In this document: one piece after another, positions 11,811 through 24,200 of the stretch
Layout: each line of letters opens with the position of its first letter
How positions within the stretch are numbered: position 1 is the first letter of the stretch
NCBI RefSeq assembly: GCF_047511655.1
Contig: NC_133390.1
Span: 134,221,583-134,285,582 of the forward strand
Length of the DNA: 64,000 bases
Direction of reading: 5' to 3'
Source: Castor canadensis
Taxonomy: Eukaryota > Chordata > Mammalia > Rodentia > Castoridae
Made by a program: the position numbers and the translations under genes
Notes under the pieces: generated by a model
Seen by the model: only the letters and a program-made list of their open reading frames with translations
The model's database searches: none
Told to the model about the DNA's origin: nothing

Positions 11811-12170
11811 GATTTGGGTCAGTGTACCCCAAAAGTATTTGGTCTCCAGGGTGGTGTGGCTTGAAGGTGTTGCAGACCTTTAGAAGTTCTACTAGGTTCC
11901 ACTAGGAACTTCCTAGTGGAAGGCCCTTTGATAACTGAGGCATGCCCTTGGAGGGTACTGGGGGGCTCACTGGTCAGTCCTGTCTATGTGTCCCTGACTC
12001 AAGATGTGCTCTCACCATGATGTTCCACTCTTACCAGAGGACCAAAGCCATGAGGCCACACAGTCTTGAACCGGAACCTCTAAAATGGGGAGCTAAAATA
12101 ACTTTTTCTCTTTATAAGTTAACTACCTCAGGAATTCCACTACAGTAGTGCACAGGCAACTAATACATAA
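11811..12170 (+). mobile_element. MaLR-type LTR
   Basis: Carries taccccaaaagtatttggtc, the polyadenylation-type segment gggagctaaaataacttttt and an end at gcaactaatacataa, typical of the MaLR LTR 3' end. Solo element; no internal region seen on either side. Confidence 0.5.
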
Positions 12171-12179
12171 GGTGAACAT

Positions 12180-12330
12180 AAACCAGTGCTACCCATTAGG
12201 ACTTTGTGCAATGACAGAAATGTCCTGCATCTGTACACTCCAACATTGGTAGCTGTTAGGTATATGTGGCTACTGAGCATTTGAAATGTGGCTACCGCAA
12301 ATAAGATACAATTTTTGTTGTATTTGATAT
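12180..12330. repeat. hAT/Charlie-type DNA transposon remnant
   Basis: Contains gtggctactgagcatttgaa followed by atgtggctaccgc, characteristic of short non-autonomous Charlie-group MER elements. Confidence 0.5.
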
Positions 12331-12859
12331 TATTTAATTTGAATTTAAAGTCAATATATGGCCATAGATTGCATTTCAGACCACATGATGCAGGCAGTGA
12401 ATTCTCTGCCTCTTCAAAAACAGTTTCTATTTGAGTTGCTTTCCACTCTGAATCTCGCCTGTGCCAAGGGTGGCTTTCCTTTTTACTTTCTATTTCAAGG
12501 ATTCCTTGTTCTTCCATCTTGTCAGTCATTCTCTATGAAGTTTGTCTCTGCCCAGTTCCCTCCTCTCATCTAGCATCTGGAAGGAAACACTTGCTCTACA
12601 AAGAAACTAAAGTTGGAAATTTTTCTCCCACTTTGGAGTGTACTGGAGGAAGGGTGAGTGTGCATACAGGTTTTCTGTAAGAGAATGAAGTAAATAATTA
12701 GAATCAACCAAAAAGTGTCAGGATATATCATTGTCACCCTTCATTGCAAATTCTAGTTTAAAGGAGGGGCTCCATTTTGGCTCTTTTTTGGCTGACTACT
12801 GATTTAAGAATCTAGAATTGTGAGCTTTGGAATAAGGGTAGAGAGTTCTTTTTAAAATG

Positions 12860-12985
12860 TACACTTTCTAGATCCCAATTCCAGGTGACCTTACACCAAA
12901 CAACAGCAGTCTAGAAATCAGTATTTCTTGAACATCCTGCAGAACTTTTAAATTGAGCCTTGTTTGGGAACCGCTGTAATCAATA
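12860..12985 (+). repeat. MER5A-like remnant
   Basis: Degenerate match to the MER5A body, ending tttgggaaccgctgtaa, which resembles its 'gagaaccactg' end. Weak. Confidence 0.35.
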
Positions 12986-14189
12986 CACAGACACACTTGG
13001 AGCTTTTAAATTGGCCCACTCCATCTAATCTCCATAGACAATTCTGCTTTTCAAATGCTTACATCCACTTTTTTTCAGTTTTTCTCTCTTCATTCCTGCC
13101 ACCTCCAATTTCTTGCCTCCTCTATCCTCAACACTGCTCCTAAACACACAAATTGGCTTTTCAAAGTGAGAAAAAGGCGCATAGTCATTGTATAAAAAGA
13201 AACAAAAACAATCAAACAAACAAAAAAAACCCACTATACACAAAGAGCTGAGGTTTCCTTCTTTCTCTAGAGTGTCCTGCAATGTATTGACTTTGTGACA
13301 TGTGGTTTACTAACTTTTCTTTCTAGGAGTTTTGCCCTTTTACCTTCCACTCTAAAAACTGTCTTCCTTTTCTTAGGTAAATTTTGCTTGCCAGTGCCCA
13401 CAGTGTATTCATTAATAATTTTAAATTGTTATAAATTCTAACTTGGCATTGATTCTCATATTTGCTTCATCACCTCTGCTTTAGCATTGCCAAGCATAAA
13501 TGGTCTAGATATTGTATTAAAAAATAACTCCCTCTGGACAGGCTGGAAGTCATTGGCAGGGGATTACATCTATCTATGAATATTTCTCTTAAGAAATTAG
13601 CAGTCTTCATGGCAGACAAGAATTTTGTCCCAGGAGATCCATAATGTCCAGCATTATGTAAAGGATAAGAGAGATCAATGGCTCTCGCTCACTTAATAGA
13701 ATTCAGTCAATAAAAAGAGTGGATGATGCATATATGGCACATATGAAATTTATTTCTAACCAAAGAGGACCAACAGAAGCTTGCAGTTTGGGGAGACTTA
13801 GAAACAATTCAAATTATATTGGGGAAGATGGATGATACATTCCTAAACATCTTGGTCTTAGAAATTAAAAATATTCTTTCCACCAGTTGTTGCTCCTTTT
13901 TTTGAGAATGTTTGGAGGGAGTGGCAATCACATAGCTGATGAAATTGCTCTTAGTGACATTAGATTCCATTAGAAAGGGCTTGCATGTTGGTTGAACATT
14001 CCAATCTGTTAAGTCCCCTCTTCCTTAATCCACCCATTACCATGTGTCAGTAGTGCTTGGCAAGGATTTCTGATGCTGCATAATTTGGGTGATCTTTACT
14101 GCAAGCCTCGAATCCTAGCCTCGAATCATTTTCCAATTTCACATTCTTAGAACATTTCAGTCCACCTTGGCCCAGGATGCCTCCATAGG

Positions 14190-15200
14190 GCCACGCCCAC
14201 CGCGCGGGAGCCCCTGGAAGTCAGCTGTCCGTAGACCGGCTGGAGCCCGGCCCTGCCCAGCGGCCTTCTGGGAACTGTAGTGGGAGCATCTCGCATCCTC
14301 GCTGCCATGGCACGAAGTAGGACTACAAGTCCCAGCAGGCCTCGCGCGACGCGCCCGCGAGAAGGAGGGCGAAGGCGCCCTAGGCGCGTCGCGAGCTGGC
14401 CGAGGCGGCTGAGGCGGCGGCGGCTGGCGGGTGGCTACTGACTACTGGCTACTGGCGACATGGATAACGCAGGGAAGGAGCGAGAAGCGGTTCAGCTGAT
14501 GGCGGAGGCCGAGAAGCGAGTTAAGGCCTCCCACTCGTTCCTCCGAGGGCTATTCGGGTGAGTTGCCAAAGTGCGCGTGCCCTAAGGGATATCCATACCA
14601 GGTTCTCAGTGTCTGCCACCGCAGAGTCCCCTATACACCCTCTGGGTACCCAGAACTCTCCTAGAGTCACTCCGGTCCCAACGCCTTCCACAGACCCTCC
14701 TCGGGCACCCAGCACTCCCTGGAATCCCCCAGAACGCGCCTAGGCACCCGATGCGCCCTCCAAAGACCCTTGTGCGTTTCCAGCTACCCCTTGGATCCTT
14801 CAGAAAGCTCTCAGGCCTGCAGCCCCCACGTATCCTCCAGAGACCCTCCTAGGGCTCACAGCTTCTCCCGCATCCCTTGGGATCTCCAGAGCCATCAACA
14901 CATCCCACTGGAGGCCCCAGAACCTTTTAGGGGCGTTCGTCCGCACGTCCCCTACGGAGACCTCCGGGTCCCCCCACACCCCTTGCGCCCGCTCTGCCCT
15001 CGTGTGTGTGCGCGTGTGTGTGCGCGCGAGGGCCCCACACCCTGGCTAGCTGGTCGGCTCCTCCCGATCCCGGCCTGCGGGGTCCCCAGTCCCCAACGAT
15101 CGGATTGGTGCATTTCACCGGGTTGGAGCCCGCATCGTTCGGGAGAACCTTGTCGGGGGAGGGCCGGTTCTCGCGGGCTTGGGCAGACTGGCCCTGGTCC
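14190..15200 (+). promoter_or_regulatory. NAPB: NAPB CpG-island promoter and 5' UTR
   Basis: CpG-dense sequence covering the region upstream of the NAPB start codon, exon 1 and the first 600 bases of intron 1. It has no TATA box. Two sequences match the ZNF143/STAF recognition site (ACTACAANTCCCAG): ctgggaactgtagt at 14,268-14,281 on the minus strand and actacaagtcccagcagg at 14,322-14,339 on the plus strand. A YY1-like gccatgg lies between them at 14,304-14,310. The transcription start is probably between about 14,360 and 14,440 (inference). A mixed (TG)n/(CG)n run sits at about 15,003-15,029. Confidence 0.75.
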
Positions 15201-18200
15201 AGGCACCTTGAGACTAGTAGACCTTTAGCAGATGGATGAAAAGACTTTTTTCCTCAGCATTATGCTCTTCCTTTGCCAGAGTTTGATTTATACCCGGGCC
15301 TGCAGTTTGATTAAAGATAACACAGCACCTATTTTAAGTCAAGCATCTTTGGGAAATCCCGTTAATTTCCTGTAATTCTTCCATTCTGTTTTAGGGAAGG
15401 TTTTTAATTCCAAGCTCTCAAAAAGCAAAGCCTACCCTGACAGCTTGTAGAAGAATTCTGGGCTGTTGATTATGTGAATGATTCAGCTGTTTATGATGAG
15501 AGCGACAAAAATTTCGATCTTTCCTTTTGAAGTGAAAGATCCTGTGCTGTCACCACCAGCAAAATTTTATTCTTGAGAAGAACCAGTGACAGATACATAA
15601 CCATTGCATTATTTGACACAATATTATTTCTGTACTAATTCAGTTTGAACTCTCATTTCACGAAACACACCCAGTCAGCTTTTGGCTGGTTTTGCCAACT
15701 TCATTCTTTTGGCTATAAATTATAATAAAGTATTATATAATATTTTAATGATGAACATTTACGGATACATCTCCAGGAAATGCTTATGGGCAGGTTTCAC
15801 ACAGTGTGTGGTACTGTGGGCTGCAAAAATACACAAAGATAAGCATTCCTGTCTTTCAGGACCTTTTGTTGATACTGGGGTTTGAACCCAGGGCCTTGAA
15901 GCTGGCTTGGCAGGCACTCTACTCCCTAAGCCTGGCTCCCAGCCCTTAGTTTCTAAATTTCCCATGTAATAAGTAGCTTGAAAATATAGCTGTGAATTAC
16001 AAATATTGTTTCCCTTTTTAAAGCTGTAAGGACCATTGCCTAGTAATAATGCAGATACCAAATGGTAATTCTTTTTCTGATTCACAAAACATTTAAAATT
16101 CATTCATATAAAATTTAATGTCATAACACCTCATGGCAGGAGGATATCTTAATGTTACAATGTATTTCAAATCAGGATATGCTTCCCTGAAGTAGAGAGT
16201 AACTAGCTGAGGGAAAAACATTTGATAGTACTGGATGCTTATCTCAGGAACACTCTTTTGGTCAAGGGGTGTTTTGTTGTTTTGGAGAAGATAGGTCAAA
16301 TCGTTAGCTAATAATCCTAAAAGGATTTTGAGGAATCCTTGTTTTTAAAGAAACATCTTGAGTGTTGCTGGCCTACATCATTGACAGGCCATACAGAAAT
16401 ACAGTCATTATCTTCACCCTCTGTTTGCACAATAGTCATTGTGTTCTAGGTCTAGCCTGAATGTAGCAGGTCAGTTTATTATCCCAGTTTTGGGACCTGG
16501 AGCAAATTAGCTTTGATTCTCTGATATTCAGCCTCCTCTGCTATATAACAAGGGGTACTAGTAGTACATCTCATAATTAGTGAGGGTTCCATGAGTTTAT
16601 GTTTGTCAAACATTTAGAACTATTGATGTTGGAGATAATGGTTATCAGATATTAATTTTCAAAATTGTCAGTTCCAGTTATTATTTATCAAGGAACCAGA
16701 TGGCCAGATGAATTAAGTGACGTTTCCAGGATTCAGAGCCAAAGACTTGATCAATGGTCTTTTAATGAAATAAATACCTGAAAGAGCTTTTACCCAGTAA
16801 AAGCACCTTTTAAGTGTTATTTATGCTCTTAAGAATTGTGTTGTTTCCAGGAACACTTGTCTCCTGGAAAGCTTGAAGAAGAGTACTGGAGTTCCGTGAG
16901 TTTTAATAATAATATATAATTACTTGGAGCCAAAAGCCAGACCTATTTTTCTGTGAGGTACAACGGGAAGACTTAAGATTTTGTATCAGCTTTAGATGTT
17001 TGGTATCCTGTGTTATATATGGCATCACATGCACCTGTAATCACTTTCTAGGCTAGAGTATGTGTTACTCTACCCTGCCCCCTTTCTAGTTATCCTTTAT
17101 TTACAATAGCATAGTCTGTCCCATGTCAGATTCCTGAATTAACAACACAGAATTAGCACAGCACACATATTGACTGAGGATCTTAAAAGCTGATCAGCTA
17201 ATGTTGTTAAGGGGTCAGGTGATACAATCTTAAAGATGTGGCAGCCATTAAGAAGTGTTTGGGCTGGGTGCTGGTGGCTCACACCTGTAATCCTAGCTAC
17301 TCAGGAGGCAGAGATCAGGAGGATCATGGTTGGAGTCCAGCCTAGACAAATAGTTTGCAAGACCTATCTCGAAAATACCCATTACAAAAAAAATGGAGCT
17401 GGCGGAATGGCTCAAGGTGAAGGTCCTGAGTTCAAGCCCCAGTATTGCCAAAAAAAGGAGATGTTTGGCATATTGCATGTTTCGCATCGTAGATATTCTT
17501 AACATCCTAACTGCAGATTAAAGCTTATCATGAGTTCATCTCCTTTACTCTATTCATCTCCCACTCACACTGGTTTTGTGGCAGTACTATATTCTCCTTA
17601 CTGTTCTATAACTGATTTTTTGTTATTACTTTCAGTAAAATTAGTTGAAAATATGCATGCATATTCACAAGAAAGGGTGAAATATTTTATATGTGAGGCA
17701 CAAGACCCATTTCTTGTCAGCTTGGTAGGCAAGATGTACCTCTTCTGGTGCCACTCCCTCAAAAAAAATACCTGACAAGGAAAGCAAACATTGTAAGAAC
17801 CACTACTACTATTGTTTTGGGGTTTTTTGTGTGTGTGTGTGACTACTGGTTAGTTAAATAGCAATGTAGTTTGTAGCTGTGGGATCAAATTAAATCTTAC
17901 CTTTTTTAGCAGGCATAGTGTAGTATAGTAAAACTAGAAAGAGTTGTATTGTTGTTTAGTTCCTTGCCAGGATGAGGTATGGAATTTTGTAGCTAATTTC
18001 AAATTCTAATTTAGAATCTTAATGAAGTGCTAGTATGATCTTAAAGTGGCCTACAGTCTGACAATAAGATAGTTTTGAATTGCAAAGAAATCTTCATTGT
18101 CTTCTCCATTTGTTGCTAGGAGACCAGAAATTGGGGATAACCTGCACAATGCACACCTAGGAAAGTGGTTCTTAAGAACAGCAGTTGAAAGATGTTACTG

Positions 18201-21200
18201 ATGGTTAATGCTATCTTCCCTTTTCATTGTTCTTCAATCTCCTCTAGCTCAGAAAAGAGCTAAAAATCTGGCAGTGTCAAAGCAAATTTAATGAAGTATC
18301 CTATTAAGTTATCTTGAAGTAATCATGAATCTGTAACTTACTAGCTATTTGTAAAAGTTGGGAATATTTCTTAAGCATTGTAAGCTGTTAATTATCAATG
18401 TTCACTTGGCTTTATTTCAGTGAAGACTGTTTCTACATTTTGCGAAAATATGGGGTCATGTGATTACCTTCATAAAGCAGTCTTTCTCAGTTATTATTAA
18501 TATTCAAATGCAAATTGAACTTTTTACAAAAACCATTAGGCTAAGATTTGCTTATAGAGACAAGTGGTATAGTTTAAGAAATATATATTTCTTACAGAAA
18601 TTAAAATAATCTATATGAATAATTGTTTATATATGTTATATAATATAATGTATACTTTTATGTATGGGAAAGCAAAACATAGACTCTGGTCTTTCATTTA
18701 CTATTTTGGTGACTATAGCCAACCAAGTAAGTCATACTTAGGGAGTTTCTGTTTTTAATTTTGTTTCTTAAACTTTCAAATGGGCAGAAGGATAGAATGT
18801 ACTTTTTAGAGTTGTTAGGATTGAATGAAGTGTCACAATGCTTATTCAGCACAGAGCCATATTGCTGTTAATTGTAATCATTTAGTTTTCTTATTTTAAG
18901 TTGTTATAGGTTGGTGTCAAATGATAAACCCAGCTTAGCTTTTTTTCTGTTTGCATTTTTGCAGTGTTCACTGTATTCTGTCTTTCTTGTGAGAGTTGCT
19001 TAGAGAAGGTAGGGAGCATGTAGTGGGTGGCTCCTCAGCAGTGTACCCTGTTTTGTTACTGTAGTCCAGCACCTCACCCAGCTAGTGGCATGCAGTAGGC
19101 AGCTGGTGTTTTTTTGATGGAGAGCCTGAATATATTAGTAGTCATGCAAATCCTGATTTTTTTTCTTTTACTTTTGTTTGGTAAAAGAGCAAAAGTAGGG
19201 CTGGTGAGCTGCTCAAGTGGTAGAGCTGCCTGCCTAGCAAACATGAAGCCCTGAGTTCAAATCCCAGTTCTGCAAAAAAAAGAGCAAAAGTATGCAAAGT
19301 GAAAGTTTTCATGTCATTTTCTTCTGTATTTTATTTAAATTTGCATTTATTATAAACCTAGTAGCTGCACATGGTAGAAAAGTACAAGAAATACAGAAGA
19401 TTTCAGTTAAACAGTAAATTTTTCCTGTCTTCCCTCTTTTTTTTTTTTTTTGCAGCACTGGAGTTTGAACTCAGGACCTATACCTTGAGACATTCTACAA
19501 GAATTTTTTATGATAGGCTTTTTCAACATAGGGTCTTGCTGAACTGTTTGCCAGGGCCAGGTTTTGAACCATGATCCTCCTGTTGTCTGCCTCCTGAGTT
19601 GCTAGGATTATAGGTGTGAGCCATCAGCGCCTGGCTCTTCCCTCTTCTTAATTTCACCCAACACTGAATTATCAATTTGTAATGGTCTGTTTTTAGTTCT
19701 TCTGATGGCTACCAGTGTTCATAACACTATCAGAGCACTTCTGATTTCTTAATTAATTAATATCTATTGATTCTTCTGGAAATGATGAGGAATTTGCTGG
19801 AGTTCACATGGCCTTTTATATATAAACCACATATTTAAACCTGTAATTCCAGGTTTAAATCTATGCTGAGTAATTAAGTTAATCAAAAAATTATTTTATA
19901 CTTTAAATTTTTCTCAAATATTTCCCTATTTCTGTGAATTACAGTTCAGTGGCTATGAATATATTGTCCAAACTGGAATATTATGAGGATACCAAAAATA
20001 TTTTTGATTATAAACCAAGAGAGTCCATGCCACAGGACATACTATCATCCTAATTGTAGAAGGCTTTATACACTATTCTTAGACCTGCCCATTGTGTTCA
20101 TTTGATTCGATGATAATTTCAGTAAAACTCTTATACTTTAAAAGAATTTTCAGTGCCTGTTACTGTTCAAAGTAATGAAACCTGGAAGTAGCATTTCAGA
20201 ATGTTAGCTGTTTCTTATTTAAGTGAAGCTAGGTGTAGATAATGGTAATTTAATTAAAATCTAACAAATTAATGAATCAAAACCTTCTTGGATGAAGACA
20301 TTTTTCATGGAAGGAAATATTTCAATTTAACTTTTACTATGTATTTTCATTAGGGATTAGTGTTGTATTTTGAAGGCCTATCAATATCTATGGAGATAAA
20401 CATGATTTTTTCTCCTTAGAGTTATTAATGTGTTAATTAATGGATGGCCTCACATTGAACTATCTTTGCACTTTTGGAATAAACCTCTTTGGGTTATGAT
20501 TGCTTATTATTATTAGAGACAGGGGGGATACATAGCCCAGGTAGACCTCAGACTTCTCTACTAGACTGTCAAGTACTGAAATTACAGGTGTGCCCTAGTG
20601 TGCCTGACTCTATACTATATATTTGTAATGGGTTTTATTAGATTCTGTTTTTACATACTTTAGACTGTGGTCTTTGGAGGTTTTGGAGTTTCATTTTTTG
20701 GCGGTGGTTGGGGGTTAGTTTGAGACAAAGTCTCACTATATAGCCTAGGATTGCCTGGGATTGCCTCACATTTGCTTTGTAGTCCAGGCTGGCCTCAAGC
20801 TCATGATCCTCCTGCCTCAGGCTACCGAGTATAATCAACTTATGGGCTTTCTGGTGTGTATTTCTTTGATAACTTTCTTTTTTTCCCTCTTTGGAATTTT
20901 AGTGGTACTAGGATTTGAACTTCAGGCTTGTTAAACAGGCATTCTACCACTTGAGCCACTGCCAGCTCTCTTTGGAGCTTTGAATGGTTAGATTTTCTAT
21001 TTGTACTGAAACCAATTGATTTCACCTAAATTATAAAGTCTTTTATTTGGTGGTAGTGGGGTTTGAACTCAGGGCCTCACGCATGCTAGGCAGGTTCCCT
21101 ACCATCCCTGTTTTGTATTGGGTATTTGTGAGAAAGGGTCTCACAAACTATTTACCCCCGGGGCTGGCTTCTGCTGTGCCACTCCTGATCTCTGCCTCCT

Positions 21201-24200
21201 GAGAAGCTAGGATTACAGGTGTGAACCACCAGTGTTCTGCCTTAAGTTTTAAAGTCTTTATTTGCAGAGTTGTGCAAAGAAGCTTTTCATGACTTCTAAA
21301 ACTATTCTGTTTTAGTAATTGTCTTCTACGTATCACTTTGTGTTTTGTGTCTGTGCGTTCCCCTTTTTCTTTGATTCTTTTGACTCTTTCTTCAACAACC
21401 AGTATTTTGATTTATTGATTATCTGCTTTCATGTTTTCTGTCTTGCTCTCTGCTTTTACCTTTACTGCTTCCTTTTAAATACATTTAATGCTAATTTCTA
21501 GTTTTACTTCATTACTTTGCCATCTAGTATATTACTAGTGCTCATGAGTGGTCCATGTGCACTTTAGAAGAAGGTGGATATTCTCTTATCAGGTTTGATA
21601 GAAATCTGTAAAATTGAATTACCGGTTATATTGTTTAGGTCTTTCATGTCTGTATTTCTTTTTTATCCACTTGATCTGCTTTGGACTAAAAGAGGTGTAT
21701 TAAAGTCTCTTCTAAGTGTGTTTCTGTCTTCTTACATCTCTTGAAGTTTCTGTTTTAAAAAGGTAACTGTTGTGTTTTGGTATGTAGATGTTCACAACTA
21801 ACATAATTTCATTATAAATTTTATCTTTACAATTAAAAATGAACTTCTTCATCTTACTCGATGCTTTTGAGTCCAGATTCTCCTTTGTCTGATTCCAGAA
21901 TAGTAATCCCTTCATATCTATTGTGTGCATTTGCCTGCTTTAGGACTATATTATGTAAGAGGATCATACATTTGACCAGTTGCTCTGTGCTTGCGTTCTT
22001 AAGTTCCCTCTCCCCGTTGAGCCTGTGGTGGTCACAGGAGTGACATTTGAGGAAGTGTAAGGGACACATGCTCCCTGTGAGCAGAAGTGCAGGGCCCTTT
22101 TGTGTTGCTGCCATTGCTTTATTCCTTCTGTAAGAAAGTAAGAAGAGGACATCCCAGAGAGGGGCTGCATTCTAGAATAGAGAGTGAGGATACTTGGGGA
22201 AAGAACCAACAGTCATAACCAGCCTGCAGTAACAGGTTAAAGTAAGCAAGGGCAGCCACTGAGATATGTCAGGGCTCTTTGTGACTGTGACAAACCTAAA
22301 ACAAAATTTAGTTGATACATTTGGTTTACTTTTGACCACCTCTATTTTAAGCCTTCTAGAATAGCTTTATTTTAGTTGCATCTCTTGAGCACAAAGTGGG
22401 GTTTTATTTTATGTACAAATCTGACAATAATGATATGATTAACTGTCATACTACTTTGGTATGTTTACTACATGTTTTATTTGATTTTCTTCAGTGTAAT
22501 CTCTTTATTTAAGGTTTGTGTATGTGTTCAACTGCTAATTGCATTTATGATGTAAATCCTTTTTAATATCCTGGCCTCCTATTGCTTACTTCAGGCATCT
22601 ATTATTTTGCTTGCTCTGAAAAATACCTGTTACCTATATGCCTGAAAATGAGTATGTATACTTCCCCCTTCTCCAATGTGTATTTGTGGATTTTTTTGTT
22701 TTGTTTATTATTTGTACTTCATCAGACATAAAAATACATATTTCTATGTTATTTTTCTGTCATTCTCATTATGTCTTTTAGTCTTAGATCTTTGACAAGA
22801 CATATTCAGAGCCAGACATGATGGCACACCTGTAATCCTAGCACTTAGGAGGTAGAGGCAGGAGGATCACAAGTTCAAGGCCAACCTGGGCTACATAATA
22901 AGACCTTGTCATCCCACCCCCCAAAAAAAGGGCATATTTAGTACCACATATCTTCTGCTGGCATTCCGTAGTCATATGTTATTTGGAAATTTCTTGACTT
23001 GCTTTTATCAGTGCACCGGATAGATGCCTTAACTTGCTATATAATCCCTGGCTTACTCCCCCCACCTCCCTTGAGTTTCTTAAAAAATGTTTCATCATTG
23101 TCTTGCTTTGTGCATTGCTGTTGAAGTCTACCACTAACTTGATTTTCTTTTACCTAAAAGCCCTGAGGTTTTCTTTATTTAAAGTCAGATGGTCTTAGAA
23201 TGATGTGTTTCACAGTAAACTCCTAGTACCCAGTAGACCTGTTCAGTATTAGGATTCAGGACTCCTTTGTTGTTAGGAAATATTCTGAGATTTTAATTGT
23301 AATTACCTGCTTTTAATGGCTGTTGTAAACTCCCTTCTGGGACTTCAGTACATAGATATTGGCTCTTGGCCTATCCCGTGTATCACTTTTCTTCTGATCC
23401 TTTTCCCTTGATTTTTCATTTTCATTCTCTTGGCTGCTTTTGCTTTTCCATGTGAGTAGAATCTGTTCTCTTTTGTTATATCAAAAATGTCATTTCTGAG
23501 ATGATTTTTTTTCTTTAAGAATTTCCAACAACAGTTCATCTTATTTTTTTTGGTACACTTCTATTCTGAATTTTTGAACTTTAACTTAGAGTGTACTTTC
23601 ATATCTGCAAAATGTTTGTTTAATAATATTTAAATCTCATGGGGCTGGCATTTTCCTCTGCTTTGTTTGGGGAGTGTATTTTTGACAGCTGCAGTTTTCC
23701 TTCTTGTTTCTTTGATGGAAGCTTTGCATGGATGCCACTTGCATTTTCTGCTTATAGAATGTCACAGGGTTTCCAGATCCCAGAATAGCATAGACTTCTA
23801 TGATGGGAGATGAGAGGTTTGAGTGATTTCACAGGTTTCTTTAGTTTGAATGCGTTTTTCTGTTCCAGTTTATAGTTTCTGGAATGAATGGTATTGTGGA
23901 GGGGTGGATAAGGGCTTGGTATGACTTCTAATTCTGTGATACTCCTTTCTTTTGGGAAGACTAGATAGATTTCCTTACTTTCCTTTCTTTTCTTCCTTCC
24001 CTCCTTCCTCCCTGTCTTTTTTGGTGGTACTAAGGTTTGAACTCAGGACCTCACACTTGCTAGGCAGGCATTCTACCACTTGAGCCACTCTGCTAGCCCT
24101 TTTCGTGATGGGTTTTTTCGAGGTAGGGTCTCACGAACTGTTTGCCCCAGACTGGCTTTGAACGGTGGTTCTCCTGTTCTCTGTCTCCTAAGTAGCTAGT

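Larger units (their letters stand above)
2700..14180. other. CSTL1-NAPB intergenic region, repeat-rich, no gene found
   Basis: No exon with recognisable protein similarity on either strand. Contents in order: MIR (about 3,590-3,700), SINEs (4,040-4,365), MER2/Tigger-like element (4,463-4,770), L1 3' fragment (about 5,560-5,660), ERVL-MaLR internal region and LTR (about 5,680-6,915), SINEs (6,981-7,110, 7,583-7,700, 7,859-7,945), antisense L1 (about 8,110-8,450), two opposed LTR heads (9,655-9,985), AT-rich unique DNA (10,000-10,950), ID (11,298-11,366), LTR (11,811-12,170), and hAT-type remnants (12,180-12,330; 12,860-12,985). The interval 13,000-14,150 shows nothing I can name. Confidence 0.6.
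20340..21980 (-). mobile_element. Degraded antisense L1, interrupted by SINEs
   Basis: Antisense L1 ORF2-type text is visible at about 20,430-20,505 (tggaataaacctctttgggt) and 21,340-21,980 (gaagaaggtggatattctct, gtctcttctaagtgtgtttc, gatgcttttgagtccagatt). SINEs at 20,507-20,608, 20,699-20,832, 20,893-20,971 and 21,047-21,241 split it. Whether this is one insertion is inference. Confidence 0.5.

Noticed and set aside
14770-15228. Plus-strand open frame of 152 codons in NAPB intron 1
   Set aside because: CpG-island composition keeps several frames open on both strands; no domain, and it follows the genuine exon 1 donor.
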